Origin: JAWWOL01 sp963797535
GTDB taxonomy: Bacteria; Actinomycetota; Actinomycetes; JAWWOL01
Assembly (NCBI GenBank): GCA_963797535.1
Contig: CAWCPQ010000001.1
Location: 992,001 to 1,056,000 of the forward strand
DNA: 64,000 nucleotides
Reading direction: 5' to 3'
The notes below the pieces were generated by a model that saw only the letters and a list, made by a program, of their open reading frames with translations, had not been told where the DNA came from and did no database searches. This document shows, piece by piece, positions 17,891 to 29,190 of the stretch (positions are counted from its first letter, which is position 1; the number at the start of each line of letters is the position of its first letter). Made by a program: the position numbers and the translations under genes.

Positions 17891-18601
17891 TCAGTGCTGA
17901 CGGAGCGACATGGCGATGCGTGCCGCCGCCCCCGCCGGGTCGCTGGAACCGGTGATGGGACGACCGAGGACCAGCAGGTCGGCACCGTCGGCCAGGGCCT
18001 GCTCGGGGGTCGCGACCCGCGCCTGGTCCTGGGCGTCGGCCCCGGCCGGGCGCACTCCGGGGGTGATCAAGGTGATGGCCGGCCCGACCTCGGCGCGGAT
18101 GGCGGCCACCTCGCGCGGCGAGCAGACCAGGGCGCGAGCTCCGGCAGCCACCGCGAGCACCGCGAGCCGCCGGGCAGCGTCCAGGGCCGGCCCGCTCAGG
18201 CCGATGTCCGCGAGGTCGTCCTCGTCGAGCGAGGTCAGCACGGTGACGGCGGCGATCGCTACGTCCGGCGCTGCCTCGACGGCAGCCTTGACCATGTCCG
18301 AGCCACCGCTGGCGTGCACCGTGAGGTACTGCGGCTTGAGCCGCGCGACCGACCTGGCCGCCGCCCCGACCGTGTTGGGGATGTCGTGCAGCTTGAGATC
18401 GAGAAACAACCCGACCTTGCTGCCACCGCGCACGACGTCCACGACGTCGGGGCCGCCGCGGTAGAACAGCTCCATGCCGACCTTGAGCACGGTCACGTAG
18501 GGCGTGACCGCCCTCGCCCACACGGCTGCGGTCTCGAGGTCCGGGGTGTCCAGTGCGACGGCAATCGGCGCCTTGGCCGGGGTGCGACTGCTGGAGGTCA
18601 C
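17891..18601 (-). CDS. pyrF: Orotidine 5'-phosphate decarboxylase
   Basis: Last step of UMP synthesis. It is a short group-I TIM-barrel of 236 residues with FLDLKLHDIPNTV (the DxKxxD catalytic tetrad region), LTVHASGGSDMVKAA and LITPGVRP, and the phosphate-binding LVLGRPITGSSDP. Many actinobacteria such as Mycobacterium have the longer group-II PyrF, so this form helps place the organism. It overlaps pyrD by 4 nt and ends the pyr operon. Confidence 0.95.
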   Translation of the reverse strand: MTSSSRTPAKAPIAVALDTPDLETAAVWARAVTPYVTVLKVGMELFYRGGPDVVDVVRGGSKVGLFLDLKLHDIPNTVGAAARSVARLKPQYLTVHASGGSDMVKAAVEAAPDVAIAAVTVLTSLDEDDLADIGLSGPALDAARRLAVLAVAAGARALVCSPREVAAIRAEVGPAITLITPGVRPAGADAQDQARVATPEQALADGADLLVLGRPITGSSDPAGAAARIAMSLRQH

Positions 18602-19713
18602 CGGCGCTGCTCCTGCGGCTGTGAGAGCTCGACCAGCTCAGGGCCGGGGCCCACCGGCGGCGGGGGCGCGACGAAGTCGGCCGGGTCACCGGTGAAGGCG
18701 GCGCCGACCAGGTCGTCGCCCATGGGGTCGGGGCCCTCGTCATAGCCCGCGGGGACGAGCTCGGGCACCCGGTGCGCGATGCCGATGACGTCGCTGAGCC
18801 GGGCGATGCCGCGCGCGGCCAGGGCGGCGGCCAGCTCGGTGTGGATCCGGGCGGGTGCGCTCGGGTCGTTGAAGACCACGGTGCCGACCGACACCGCCGA
18901 GGCGCCAGCGGCGAAGAACTGCAGCGCATCGAGGCCGGTACGGATGCCTCCCATGCCCAGGATCGGGACCTCGGGCATCGCGGCGTGCACCTGCCAGACG
19001 CAGCGGACCGCGACCGGGCGAATCGCCGGGCCGGACAGGCCGCCGGTGATGCCGGCGAGCAGCGGGCGCAGGGTGTTCGTGTCGATCACCAGGCCGAGCA
19101 GGGTGTTGATCATCGACAATCCGTTCGCACCGGCGTCGACGCACGCCCTCGCGACCTCGACGATGTCGGTGACGTCCGGGGACAGCTTGGCGAAGATCGG
19201 CACCTCGGGGGCGGTGTTGCGCTTGACCGCATGGATCACCGCGGCGGCGGCGGCAGGGTCACACGCGAAGACCTGGCCGCGGTTCTCGACGTTGGGGCAC
19301 GAGATGTTGACCTCGATCATCGAGATGCCGGTGCGACCGCGCAGCTTGCGGGCCAGGTCGACGTACTCGTCCACCGTGCTGCCGGCGATCGAGACGATCG
19401 CCCTGGCGCCCTTGGCCTCGAGCCAGGCCAGGTCCTTGTCCATGAACACGTCGATGCCGGGGCCCTGCAGTCCGATGCTGTTCAGCATCCCGCTGGGCGT
19501 CTCCGCCATCCGGGGAGTGGCCCGGCCGGACCTGGGCTTGCTCATGATCGACTTGGTGACGACGGCGCCGAGCTTGGTCACGTCGACGAACTGGGACAGC
19601 TCCTGGCCGGCGGCTGCGCAACCCGACGCGGTGAACACCGGGCTGGGGTAGCTGATGCCGGCGAGCGTCGTGGACATGTCCACCGGCGGCTTGGCTGGTT
19701 TGGGCGGGGTCAT
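18598..19713 (-). CDS. pyrD: Dihydroorotate dehydrogenase, class 1B catalytic subunit
   Basis: Oxidises dihydroorotate to orotate with FMN, passing electrons to PyrK and NAD+. Motifs: SPVFTASGCAAAGQEL, GLQGPGID, MIEVNISCPNVENRG (with the active-site cysteine that is diagnostic of class 1B), FAKLSPDVTDIVE, MINTLLGLVIDT and LGMGGIRTGLDALQFFAAGA. It starts at ATG 19711-19713, overlapping pyrK by 4 nt (ATGA). 371 residues include a Pro-rich C-terminal tail (VAPPPPVGPGPE). Class 1B is cytosolic, unlike the membrane class 2 enzyme used by many actinobacteria. Confidence 0.94.
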   Translation of the reverse strand: MTPPKPAKPPVDMSTTLAGISYPSPVFTASGCAAAGQELSQFVDVTKLGAVVTKSIMSKPRSGRATPRMAETPSGMLNSIGLQGPGIDVFMDKDLAWLEAKGARAIVSIAGSTVDEYVDLARKLRGRTGISMIEVNISCPNVENRGQVFACDPAAAAAVIHAVKRNTAPEVPIFAKLSPDVTDIVEVARACVDAGANGLSMINTLLGLVIDTNTLRPLLAGITGGLSGPAIRPVAVRCVWQVHAAMPEVPILGMGGIRTGLDALQFFAAGASAVSVGTVVFNDPSAPARIHTELAAALAARGIARLSDVIGIAHRVPELVPAGYDEGPDPMGDDLVGAAFTGDPADFVAPPPPVGPGPELVELSQPQEQRR

Positions 19714-20629
19714 GCGTGCCTCCCCTTGGCTCCGGCGGCGGCTGCGGGGGTCGGCTCGATGGGCGCCGGCTCCGGGGTGGGCTCGGGCGGGGGTGCGCCG
19801 AGGGCGTCCGGCGGCACCGTGCCGACGTCGTTCCACCGCACCCGGTCGCCGGCGAACACCGGACCCTCGACGCAGGAACGAACCATGCGGGTCTGGCCGT
19901 CGTCGCCGACCACCGGCAGCACGCACGTCATGCAGACGCCGGTGCCGCAGGCCATCGACTCCTCGACCGCGCACTGGCTGGGCACGCCGTAGATCTGGGC
20001 CACCGCGGCGACCGCCTGGAGCATCGCCATCGGGCCACAGGCGTAGACGACGTCGGACTGAGTGCGCTCGAGGACCTCGGGCAGGATGTCGGAGACCCGG
20101 CCCTGCTCCCCCATGCTGCCGTCGTCGGTCGTGACCGCGATGCTGGCGGACATCCGCTTGGCGTCGAGGTAGCCGAACAGCTTGTTCTCGGTCGAGGCGC
20201 CCATCACGAAGTCGACCCGGCAGCCCCTGGCCCGCAGCGCCTCGGCGAGGGAGAACAGCGGCGCGGTGCCGTAGCCGCCGCCGACCAGAGTCACGTTGCA
20301 CGGCTGGCGCGGCAGGGCGAACGGGCGTCCCATCGGGCCGACCACGTCAATCGGGTCGTGCTGGCGCTGCCGGGACAGCCACTGGGTGCCCTTGCCGTGG
20401 ACGGCGTAGACGAAGTCGACGGTGCCGCCGTAGACGCCGCGGGGCTTGGCCCCGTACACCGAGAAACATCGACGCAGCAGCATCGAGCCGTCCTCGCCCC
20501 CGACGGCAATGGCCACGAACTGGCCGGGACGGAAGTTTTCGGCAATGCCCGGCGCCACCACCGAGATCAGGTGGTAGGCCCCCATCGGACGGTTGCTGAG
20601 AACCTGGCCACGCACTTGCACCGGGGGCA

Positions 20630-20630
<1 letters not shown>
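19710..20630 (-). CDS. pyrK: Dihydroorotate dehydrogenase electron transfer subunit
   Basis: Iron-sulfur flavoprotein partner of PyrD class 1B. The FAD domain comes first (MLLRRCFSVYG), then an NAD-binding domain (VTLVGGGYGTAPLFSLAEAL) and a 2Fe-2S cysteine cluster (EESMACGTGVCMTCVLPV followed by SCVEGPVF). 306 residues include a Pro/Ala-rich C-terminal tail of about 40 residues not needed for the fold. It overlaps carB by one base and pyrD by four. Confidence 0.94.
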
Positions 20631-23998
<3,368 letters not shown>

Positions 23999-24030
23999 TG
24001 CGGTCCCTTCGAGAGGTGCGGACTAACGGT

Positions 24031-24285
24031 TCAGGAGCCGTGGACGGCGACGGCAACGGCAACGAGAGCGAGGATCACGGCCACCGCGACGACCGCCGCG
24101 ACCACCAGCGCCAGTCGGGCGACCGGCTCGGTCTCGACGTCGGCGTTGGCCTGCTGGGCCAGGTGGTCCGGGGCGAGCTCGTCAGCGGTGACGTGCTGGT
24201 GGTGCTGGCCGGTGGCAGCGGTCTCGGCCTGCTCGTGGAACAGACCGGCCTGGGCGGCCTCGGTGCGCGAGGGGTCCTCGGTCAC
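24031..24285 (-). CDS. Small single-pass membrane protein between carA and carB
   Basis: 84 residues, function unknown. The N-terminal ~55 residues are hydrophilic, rich in Ala, Glu, Gln and His (GQHHQHVTADELAPDHLAQQ). The C-terminus is one hydrophobic segment of about 24 residues (LALVVAAVVAVAVILALVAV), so it is probably tail-anchored. The GTG start overlaps the carA stop by 4 nt (GTGA), strong evidence that it is real. Actinobacterial pyr operons often contain a membrane protein near carA, but I cannot tie this one to a named family. Confidence 0.75.
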   Translation of the reverse strand: MTEDPSRTEAAQAGLFHEQAETAATGQHHQHVTADELAPDHLAQQANADVETEPVARLALVVAAVVAVAVILALVAVAVAVHGS

Positions 24286-25394
24286 CGGTGTGCCTCCATC
24301 AGGTCGGTGAAGCGCTGGAACAGCCCGGTGGCGTCGTGCGGGCCGGGCGCGGCCTCCGGGTGGTACTGCACCGAGAAGGCCGGCGCATCAAGGCACTGCA
24401 ACCCCTCGACCACGTTGTCGTTGAGGCCGACGTGGCTGACCTCCGCGCGGCCGAACGGAGTGTCGTGGACGACGCCGATCTCAGCGGCGACGGCAAAACC
24501 GTGGTTGTGGCTGGTGACGTGGACCCGGCCGGTGCTGCGCTCCTGGACCGGCTGGTTGACGCCGCGGTGCCCGTACTTCAGCTTGTACGTGCCGAAGCCC
24601 AGCGCCCGGCCCAGGATCTGGTTTCCGAAGCAGATGCCGAACACCGGGCGTCCGGCAGCGAGCACGCCGGTCATGGTCTCGACGGCGTAGTCGGCGGTCG
24701 ACGGATCGCCGGGCCCGTTGCTGAAGAACACCCCGTCGGGCTGCAGGGCGAGCACCTGGTCGGAGGTCGCGTTCGCCGGCAGGACGTGGACCTCGCAGCC
24801 CCACTCGGCCATGTAGCGAGGGGTGGACTTCTTGATGCCGTAGTCGAGGGCGACGACCCGAAACCGTTGCTGGGCAAGGGAACTCACGACGTAGGGCTCG
24901 GCGGTGGTCACGTCGACGGCGAGGTCGGCACCGGCCATCGACGGGCTCTCGAGCACGCGCTCCAGCAAGGCGGCCGGGTCGGTCTCGGTGCTGGAGACGC
25001 CGACGCGCATGGCTCCGCGCTCGCGCAGGTGCCGGGTCAGCGCCCTGGTGTCGATGCCGCTGATGCCCACCACGCCGTAGGAGTCGAGCTCGTCGTCGAG
25101 GCTGCGCAGGGACCGGAAGTTGCTCGGAACCCTGGCCGGGTCGCGTACGACGTAGCCGGCGACCCAGATCCGTCGCGACTCGGGGTCGTCGTCGTTGACG
25201 CCGGTGTTGCCGACGTGCGGCGCCGTCATCACGACGACCTGTCGGTGGTAGGACGGGTCGGTCAGGGTCTCCTGGTAGCCGGTCATGCCGGTGTTGAAGA
25301 CCGCCTCGCCGAACGTCTCACCGACCGCGCCGTAGGCCTCGCCGTGAAACGTCCGGCCGTCCTCGAGCACGAGCAGTGCGGAACCTTTGCTCAC
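24282..25394 (-). CDS. carA: Carbamoyl-phosphate synthase, small (glutaminase) subunit
   Basis: Releases ammonia from glutamine and channels it to CarB. N-terminal domain: LVLEDGRTFHGEAYG and FNTGMTGYQETLTDPSY. C-terminal class-I glutamine amidotransferase: FFSNGPGDPS, nucleophile in VFGICFGNQILGRALGFGT, and VTSHNHGFAV with SVQYHPEAAPGPHD for the catalytic His and Glu. The GTG start at 25392-25394 (VSKGSALLVLEDG) gives 370 residues and overlaps the pyrC stop by 4 nt. Confidence 0.95.
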   Translation of the reverse strand: MSKGSALLVLEDGRTFHGEAYGAVGETFGEAVFNTGMTGYQETLTDPSYHRQVVVMTAPHVGNTGVNDDDPESRRIWVAGYVVRDPARVPSNFRSLRSLDDELDSYGVVGISGIDTRALTRHLRERGAMRVGVSSTETDPAALLERVLESPSMAGADLAVDVTTAEPYVVSSLAQQRFRVVALDYGIKKSTPRYMAEWGCEVHVLPANATSDQVLALQPDGVFFSNGPGDPSTADYAVETMTGVLAAGRPVFGICFGNQILGRALGFGTYKLKYGHRGVNQPVQERSTGRVHVTSHNHGFAVAAEIGVVHDTPFGRAEVSHVGLNDNVVEGLQCLDAPAFSVQYHPEAAPGPHDATGLFQRFTDLMEAHR

Positions 25395-26713
25395 AGGCTC
25401 TTTCCTTCCAGTACGGTCGGCCGGCCACGAAGGAACGTCGCCATCACCCGCCCCGGCAGTGTGAGCCCGGCGTACGGAGTGTTGCTGCTGCGTGAGGCGA
25501 GCTCGGCCGGCACCACCGTCCAGGACGCTGCAGCATCGACCAGCACCAGGTTGGCGGGCGACCCGACCGCCACCGGGTGGCCGTGGGTGCCGAGCCGGCC
25601 GATGGCCGCAGGGCGTACCGAGAGCCGGTCGGCCACACCGGCCCAGTCCAGCAGCCCGGTGTTGACCATGGTCTCGATCACGATGGACAGAGCGGTCTCG
25701 AGACCGACCATGCCGAACGCGGCCGCCGACCACTCGGTCTGCTTGTCCTCGAGCGGGTGCGGCGCGTGGTCGGTGGCGACGGCGTCGATGGTGCCGTCAG
25801 CGAGCCCGAGCCGCAGCGCCTCGACGTCGGCCTTGGTGCGGAGCGGCGGGTTGACCTTGTAGATCGGGTCGTAGGTCGCGGCGAGGTCATCGGTGAGGAG
25901 CAGGTGGTGCGGCGTCACCTCGGCGGTGACGTCCCAGCCCTTGCCCTTGGCCCAGCGGATCAGCTCGACCGAGCCGGCGGTCGAGACGTGGCAGATGTGC
26001 AGCCGGGAACCCACATGGCCGGCCAGCAGGCAGTCGCGGGCGATGATGGCTTCCTCGGCGACGGCCGGCCAGCCGGTGAGGCCGAGCACCCCGGACAGGT
26101 CGCCCTCGTTCATCTGAGCGCCGGCGGTGAGCTTGGGCTCCTGGGCGTGCTGAGCGATCACGCCGTCGAAGGCCTTGACGTACTCCAGCGCCCGGCGCAT
26201 CAGCACCGCGTCGGAGACGCACTGACCGTCGTCGGAGAAGACGCGGACCCGAGCGGCGGAGTCGGCCATCGCGCCGAGCTCGGCCAGCTTTTCCCCGCCG
26301 AGTCCGATCGTGACCGCGCCTACCGGGGCCACGTCACAGTGGCCGGCCTCACGACCGAGCCGCCAGACCTGCTCGACCACGCCGGCGGTGTCGGCGACCG
26401 GCGAGGTGTTGGCCATGGCGTGCACGGCGGTGAACCCACCCAGGGCCGCGGCACGAGTGCCGGACTCGACCGTCTCGGCGTCCTCGCGGCCGGGCTCGCG
26501 CAGGTGGGTGTGCAGGTCGACCAGGCCCGGCAGCGCGATCAGGCCAGCGGCCTCGACGATCGTCGCCTCGTCAGCGTCGAGTCCGACGCCGATCTGCGTG
26601 ATCGTCTCGTCGACGATGCGCAGGTCGACCGGGTCACCGCCGAGCGGGCGGACACCGCGTAGGAGCCAGTGGGTCACTGCTTGCCTTCCTGTCCGTGCGG
26701 TCATCAGGGTCAT
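25391..26713 (-). CDS. pyrC: Dihydroorotase
   Basis: Cyclises carbamoyl aspartate. Amidohydrolase fold with the type-I dihydroorotase metal motif LVDLHTHLREPGREDAETV, then AVHAMANTSPVAD, HICHVSTAGSVELIR, VTPHHLLLTDD and VATDHAPHPLEDK (last metal Asp). 440 residues. Tightly coupled at both ends: 4-nt overlaps with pyrB upstream and carA downstream. Confidence 0.95.
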   Translation of the reverse strand: MTLMTARTGRQAVTHWLLRGVRPLGGDPVDLRIVDETITQIGVGLDADEATIVEAAGLIALPGLVDLHTHLREPGREDAETVESGTRAAALGGFTAVHAMANTSPVADTAGVVEQVWRLGREAGHCDVAPVGAVTIGLGGEKLAELGAMADSAARVRVFSDDGQCVSDAVLMRRALEYVKAFDGVIAQHAQEPKLTAGAQMNEGDLSGVLGLTGWPAVAEEAIIARDCLLAGHVGSRLHICHVSTAGSVELIRWAKGKGWDVTAEVTPHHLLLTDDLAATYDPIYKVNPPLRTKADVEALRLGLADGTIDAVATDHAPHPLEDKQTEWSAAAFGMVGLETALSIVIETMVNTGLLDWAGVADRLSVRPAAIGRLGTHGHPVAVGSPANLVLVDAAASWTVVPAELASRSSNTPYAGLTLPGRVMATFLRGRPTVLEGKSL

Positions 26714-27645
26714 GGAGTGGCTCCGATGGCCGGCTCGTTGGCTCCGAGCAGGAGGTAGAGGACGGCCATGCGAACGGAGACGCCGTTGGTCACCTGCTCG
26801 ACGATGGTGGAACGGACCGAGTCGGCGACGTCAGCGGCGATCTCCATGCCGCGGTTCATCGGGCCGGGGTGCATCACGATCGCGTCGTCGTGCAACGTCG
26901 CCATCCGCGCGCCGTCGAGGCCGTAGCGGCGGGAGTACTCGCGCTCGGTCGGGAAGAACGACGCATTCATCCGCTCGCGCTGGACTCGCAGCATCATCAC
27001 GACGTCACTCTTGGCGAGCACAGCGTCGAGGTCGTACGAGATCGAGCACGGCCAGGTCTCGACCCCGACCGGCAGCAGGGTGGGCGGCGCGACGAGCGTG
27101 GTCTCGACGCCGAGCGTCGCCAGCAGGAGCACGTTGGAACGGGCCACCCGGCTGTGCAGCACGTCGCCGACGATGGTGACTCGCAACCCCTCGAGGCGGC
27201 CCATCCGCCTGCGCATCGTGAACGCGTCGAGGAGGGCCTGGGTCGGATGCTCATGGGTGCCGTCACCGGCGTTGACCACGCTGCCGTCGATCCAGGTGGC
27301 GAGCCGGTGCGGCGCCCCGGAAGCGTGGTGGCGTACGACCACCGCGTCTGCGCCCATCGCCTGCAGGGTCAGCGCGGTGTCCTTGAGGCTCTCGCCCTTG
27401 GAGACGCTGGAGCCCTTGGCCGAGAAGTTGATCACGTCGGCGGACAGCCGCTTGGCCGCCACCTCGAAGGACAGCCGAGTGCGGGTGGAGTCCTCGTAGA
27501 ACAGGTTGACGACGGTTCGCCCACGCAGCGTCGGCAGTTTCTTGATCGGCCGGGTCGCCACCTCGGCGAGCTCCTCTGCCGTGTCCAGGACCAGGAGGGC
27601 GTCATCGCGGGACAGGTCGGCGGCCGAGAGCAGGTGACGGTTCAC
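26710..27645 (-). CDS. pyrB: Aspartate carbamoyltransferase catalytic subunit
   Basis: Joins carbamoyl phosphate to aspartate. Carbamoyl-phosphate loop FYEDSTRTRLSFEVAAKRL, the SxxKGE segment GSSVSKGESLKDT, GDGTHEHPTQALLDAFTM, VGDVLHSRVARSNV and MHPGPMNRGMEI. 311 residues, no pyrI subunit. Overlaps pyrR by 4 nt and pyrC by 4 nt. Confidence 0.95.
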   Translation of the reverse strand: MNRHLLSAADLSRDDALLVLDTAEELAEVATRPIKKLPTLRGRTVVNLFYEDSTRTRLSFEVAAKRLSADVINFSAKGSSVSKGESLKDTALTLQAMGADAVVVRHHASGAPHRLATWIDGSVVNAGDGTHEHPTQALLDAFTMRRRMGRLEGLRVTIVGDVLHSRVARSNVLLLATLGVETTLVAPPTLLPVGVETWPCSISYDLDAVLAKSDVVMMLRVQRERMNASFFPTEREYSRRYGLDGARMATLHDDAIVMHPGPMNRGMEIAADVADSVRSTIVEQVTNGVSVRMAVLYLLLGANEPAIGATP

Positions 27646-28256
27646 TGGGGGCTCCCGGCGGTGTCGTCGCTGGCGCGCCGGTTGAGCTCGCCCGACCCGA
27701 GCAGGACGGCGTCCCTGCCGTCGATCTCCTCGAGCAGCACCCGGACGTTCTCCATCAGCGAGGTGGGCAGGTTCTTCCCGACGTAGTCGGCCCGGATCGG
27801 CAGCTCGCGATGACCGCGGTCCACCAGGACGGCCAGCTGTACCGACCGGGGTCGGCCGAGGTCGGACAACGCGTCGAGCGCGGCTCGTACGGTACGGCCG
27901 GAGAACAGCACGTCGTCGACGAGCACCACGACCTTGCCCTCGATGCCGCCGGACGGGACCGCGGTGTGCTCCAGCGCCCGCGGACCACGCAGGCGCAGAT
28001 CGTCGCGGTACATGGTGGTGTCGAGCGAGCCGCAGGGCACGTCCACGCCCTCGACGGCGGCGAGGCGGGCCGCGAGACGATGGCCCAGCGTGACGCCACG
28101 GGTGGGGATGCCGAGCAGGACCAGGTTGTCAGCGCCCTTGTTGCGCTCGACGATCTCGTGAGCGACCCGGGTGAGTGCACGGGCGATGTCCACGGCTTCG
28201 AGAACCGGGCGATCGGCACGCGGTGAAGGCGCGGCCGAAGGCGTGCCAGCAGGCAC
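27642..28256 (-). CDS. pyrR: Bifunctional pyr operon regulator / uracil phosphoribosyltransferase
   Basis: RNA-binding regulator that senses UMP/UTP and also has uracil phosphoribosyltransferase activity. 204 residues; PRPP-binding motif VVVLVDDVLFSGRTVRAALD, plus LVLLGIPTRGVTLGHRLA and GSLDTTMYRDDL. The GTG start at 28254-28256 has a near-perfect Shine-Dalgarno, AAAGGAGG, four bases upstream. That site is part of a PyrR-binding hairpin (28264-28296), so the protein is expected to repress translation of its own operon leader. Confidence 0.95.
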   Translation of the reverse strand: MPAGTPSAAPSPRADRPVLEAVDIARALTRVAHEIVERNKGADNLVLLGIPTRGVTLGHRLAARLAAVEGVDVPCGSLDTTMYRDDLRLRGPRALEHTAVPSGGIEGKVVVLVDDVLFSGRTVRAALDALSDLGRPRSVQLAVLVDRGHRELPIRADYVGKNLPTSLMENVRVLLEEIDGRDAVLLGSGELNRRASDDTAGSPQ

Positions 28257-28263
28257 CGGACCT

Positions 28264-28296
28264 CCTTTCCCGCCTCACAGGACGGGTCGTTAAAGG
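28264..28296 (-). promoter_or_regulatory. PyrR-binding hairpin overlapping the pyrR Shine-Dalgarno
   Basis: On the minus strand the leader reads CCTTT, internal bulge AACGA, stem CCCG, loop TCCTGTGAGG, stem CGGG, then AAAGG. The loop matches the known PyrR consensus UCCNGNGAGG exactly. The lower stem pairs CCUUU with AAAGG, which is the first part of the Shine-Dalgarno AAAGGAGG (28268-28261). No terminator/antiterminator pair is visible, so PyrR probably blocks ribosome binding, as shown for mycobacterial pyr leaders, rather than acting by Bacillus-type attenuation. Confidence 0.88.
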
Positions 28297-28611
28297 ATGT
28301 CGAATAGGGAGCACGTTCACGCCGTCGCGGCGCAGCAACGACCGTATCAGAGCCGCCCCCCGGACCACACTCGGCGGGTCACGCACCAGGCCGGGATCGC
28401 GAGCTGTAGTCGTGCCGTGGTCCTGCGACACGAACCCACCGGGGCAGCACGCTTGACCGGTTGTGTTCCACCGACTACCGTCACTCTGTGTAATCAGCAT
28501 CGGGCCAGCAGGCCGGGGGCTACTCCGAGTAACTGATCACTTACAGTGACGTCTTGGTTACGCATCCAGGATGACCACTGACGTAACCACGGCAGGCAGG
28601 CAGCTGAAGCG
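28297..28611. other. Divergent intergenic region between the pyr operon and bldD
   Basis: About 315 nt without a gene. It must hold promoters for pyrR (minus) and bldD (plus), but no convincing -35/-10 pair could be assigned. The half nearest bldD is richer in A+T and contains the near-palindrome GTAACTGATCACTTAC (28529-28544) and further TTAC/GTAA half-sites at about 28557 and 28583. The palindrome may be a regulator-binding site; autoregulation by BldD is known in Streptomyces, but these sites are only suggestive. Confidence 0.45.
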
Positions 28612-29127
28612 ATGAGCATGACCACCGAGATCGCCAAGACCGACTACGCCAAGGCCCTCGGGGCCCGACTGCGCGCGATCCGCACCCAGCAGGGACTGTC
28701 ACTCCACGGGGTGGAGGAGAAGTCCCGCGGGCGCTGGAAGGCCGTCGTCGTGGGCTCCTACGAGCGCGGCGACCGAGCCGTGACCGTACAAAAGCTGGCC
28801 GAGCTGGCCTCCTTCTACGGCGTGCCGGTCTCCGAGCTGCTGCCCGAGGGCGCCTCCTCCCCCGCCGTCGAGCCGGCTCCGCGACTCGTGCTCGACCTCG
28901 AGAAGCTCTCGGCCGTGCCGGCCGCCGAAGCAGCCCTGCTGGCCCGCTACGCGCGGACCATCCAGAGCCAGCGCGGCGACTACAACGGCAGGGTGCTGTC
29001 GATCCGTCAGGAAGACCTGCGCGCGCTGGCGATCATCTACGACCGCTCGCCGTCGCAGCTGGCCGAGCAGCTGATCGACTGGGGCGTCCTCGGCGCCGAC
29101 CAGAGCCGGATGATCGACCTCACCTGA
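28612..29127 (+). CDS. bldD: Developmental transcriptional regulator BldD (c-di-GMP effector)
   Basis: 171 residues. The N-terminal XRE-type helix-turn-helix (about 12-78; RLRAIRTQQGLSLHGVEEKS, VVVGSYERGDRAVTVQKLAE) binds DNA. The C-terminal domain carries the c-di-GMP signature RGD-X8-RQED (R121-D123, R132-D135), matching the RXD-X8-RXXD motif of Streptomyces BldD, which dimerises on a c-di-GMP tetramer to repress development genes. The ATG at 28612 is used; a second ATG two codons later is possible. It is followed by repeat A. Its presence beside nusB, efp and pepQ is the normal actinobacterial order. Confidence 0.94.
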   Translation: MSMTTEIAKTDYAKALGARLRAIRTQQGLSLHGVEEKSRGRWKAVVVGSYERGDRAVTVQKLAELASFYGVPVSELLPEGASSPAVEPAPRLVLDLEKLSAVPAAEAALLARYARTIQSQRGDYNGRVLSIRQEDLRALAIIYDRSPSQLAEQLIDWGVLGADQSRMIDLT

Positions 29128-29140
29128 GCCGCCTTTTGCC

Positions 29141-29190
29141 GAATGAAAGTGAACCCGTTCGCGGATTGCGGGAACGGATTCACTTTCATC
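29141..29190. repeat. Palindromic repeat, copy A
   Basis: Arms GAATGAAAGTGAACCCGTTC (29141-29160) and GAACGGATTCACTTTCATC (29172-29190) pair around a short GC loop. It lies between the convergent 3' ends of bldD and the DUF559 gene, whose stop codon touches it, and may end both transcripts. Copy B at 30201-30244 has the same sequence with few changes and the same orientation. Confidence 0.8.

Noticed and set aside
25395..25733. Earlier start for CarA
   Set aside because: It would overlap pyrC by over 300 nt; the GTG at 25392-25394 matches the family N-terminus.
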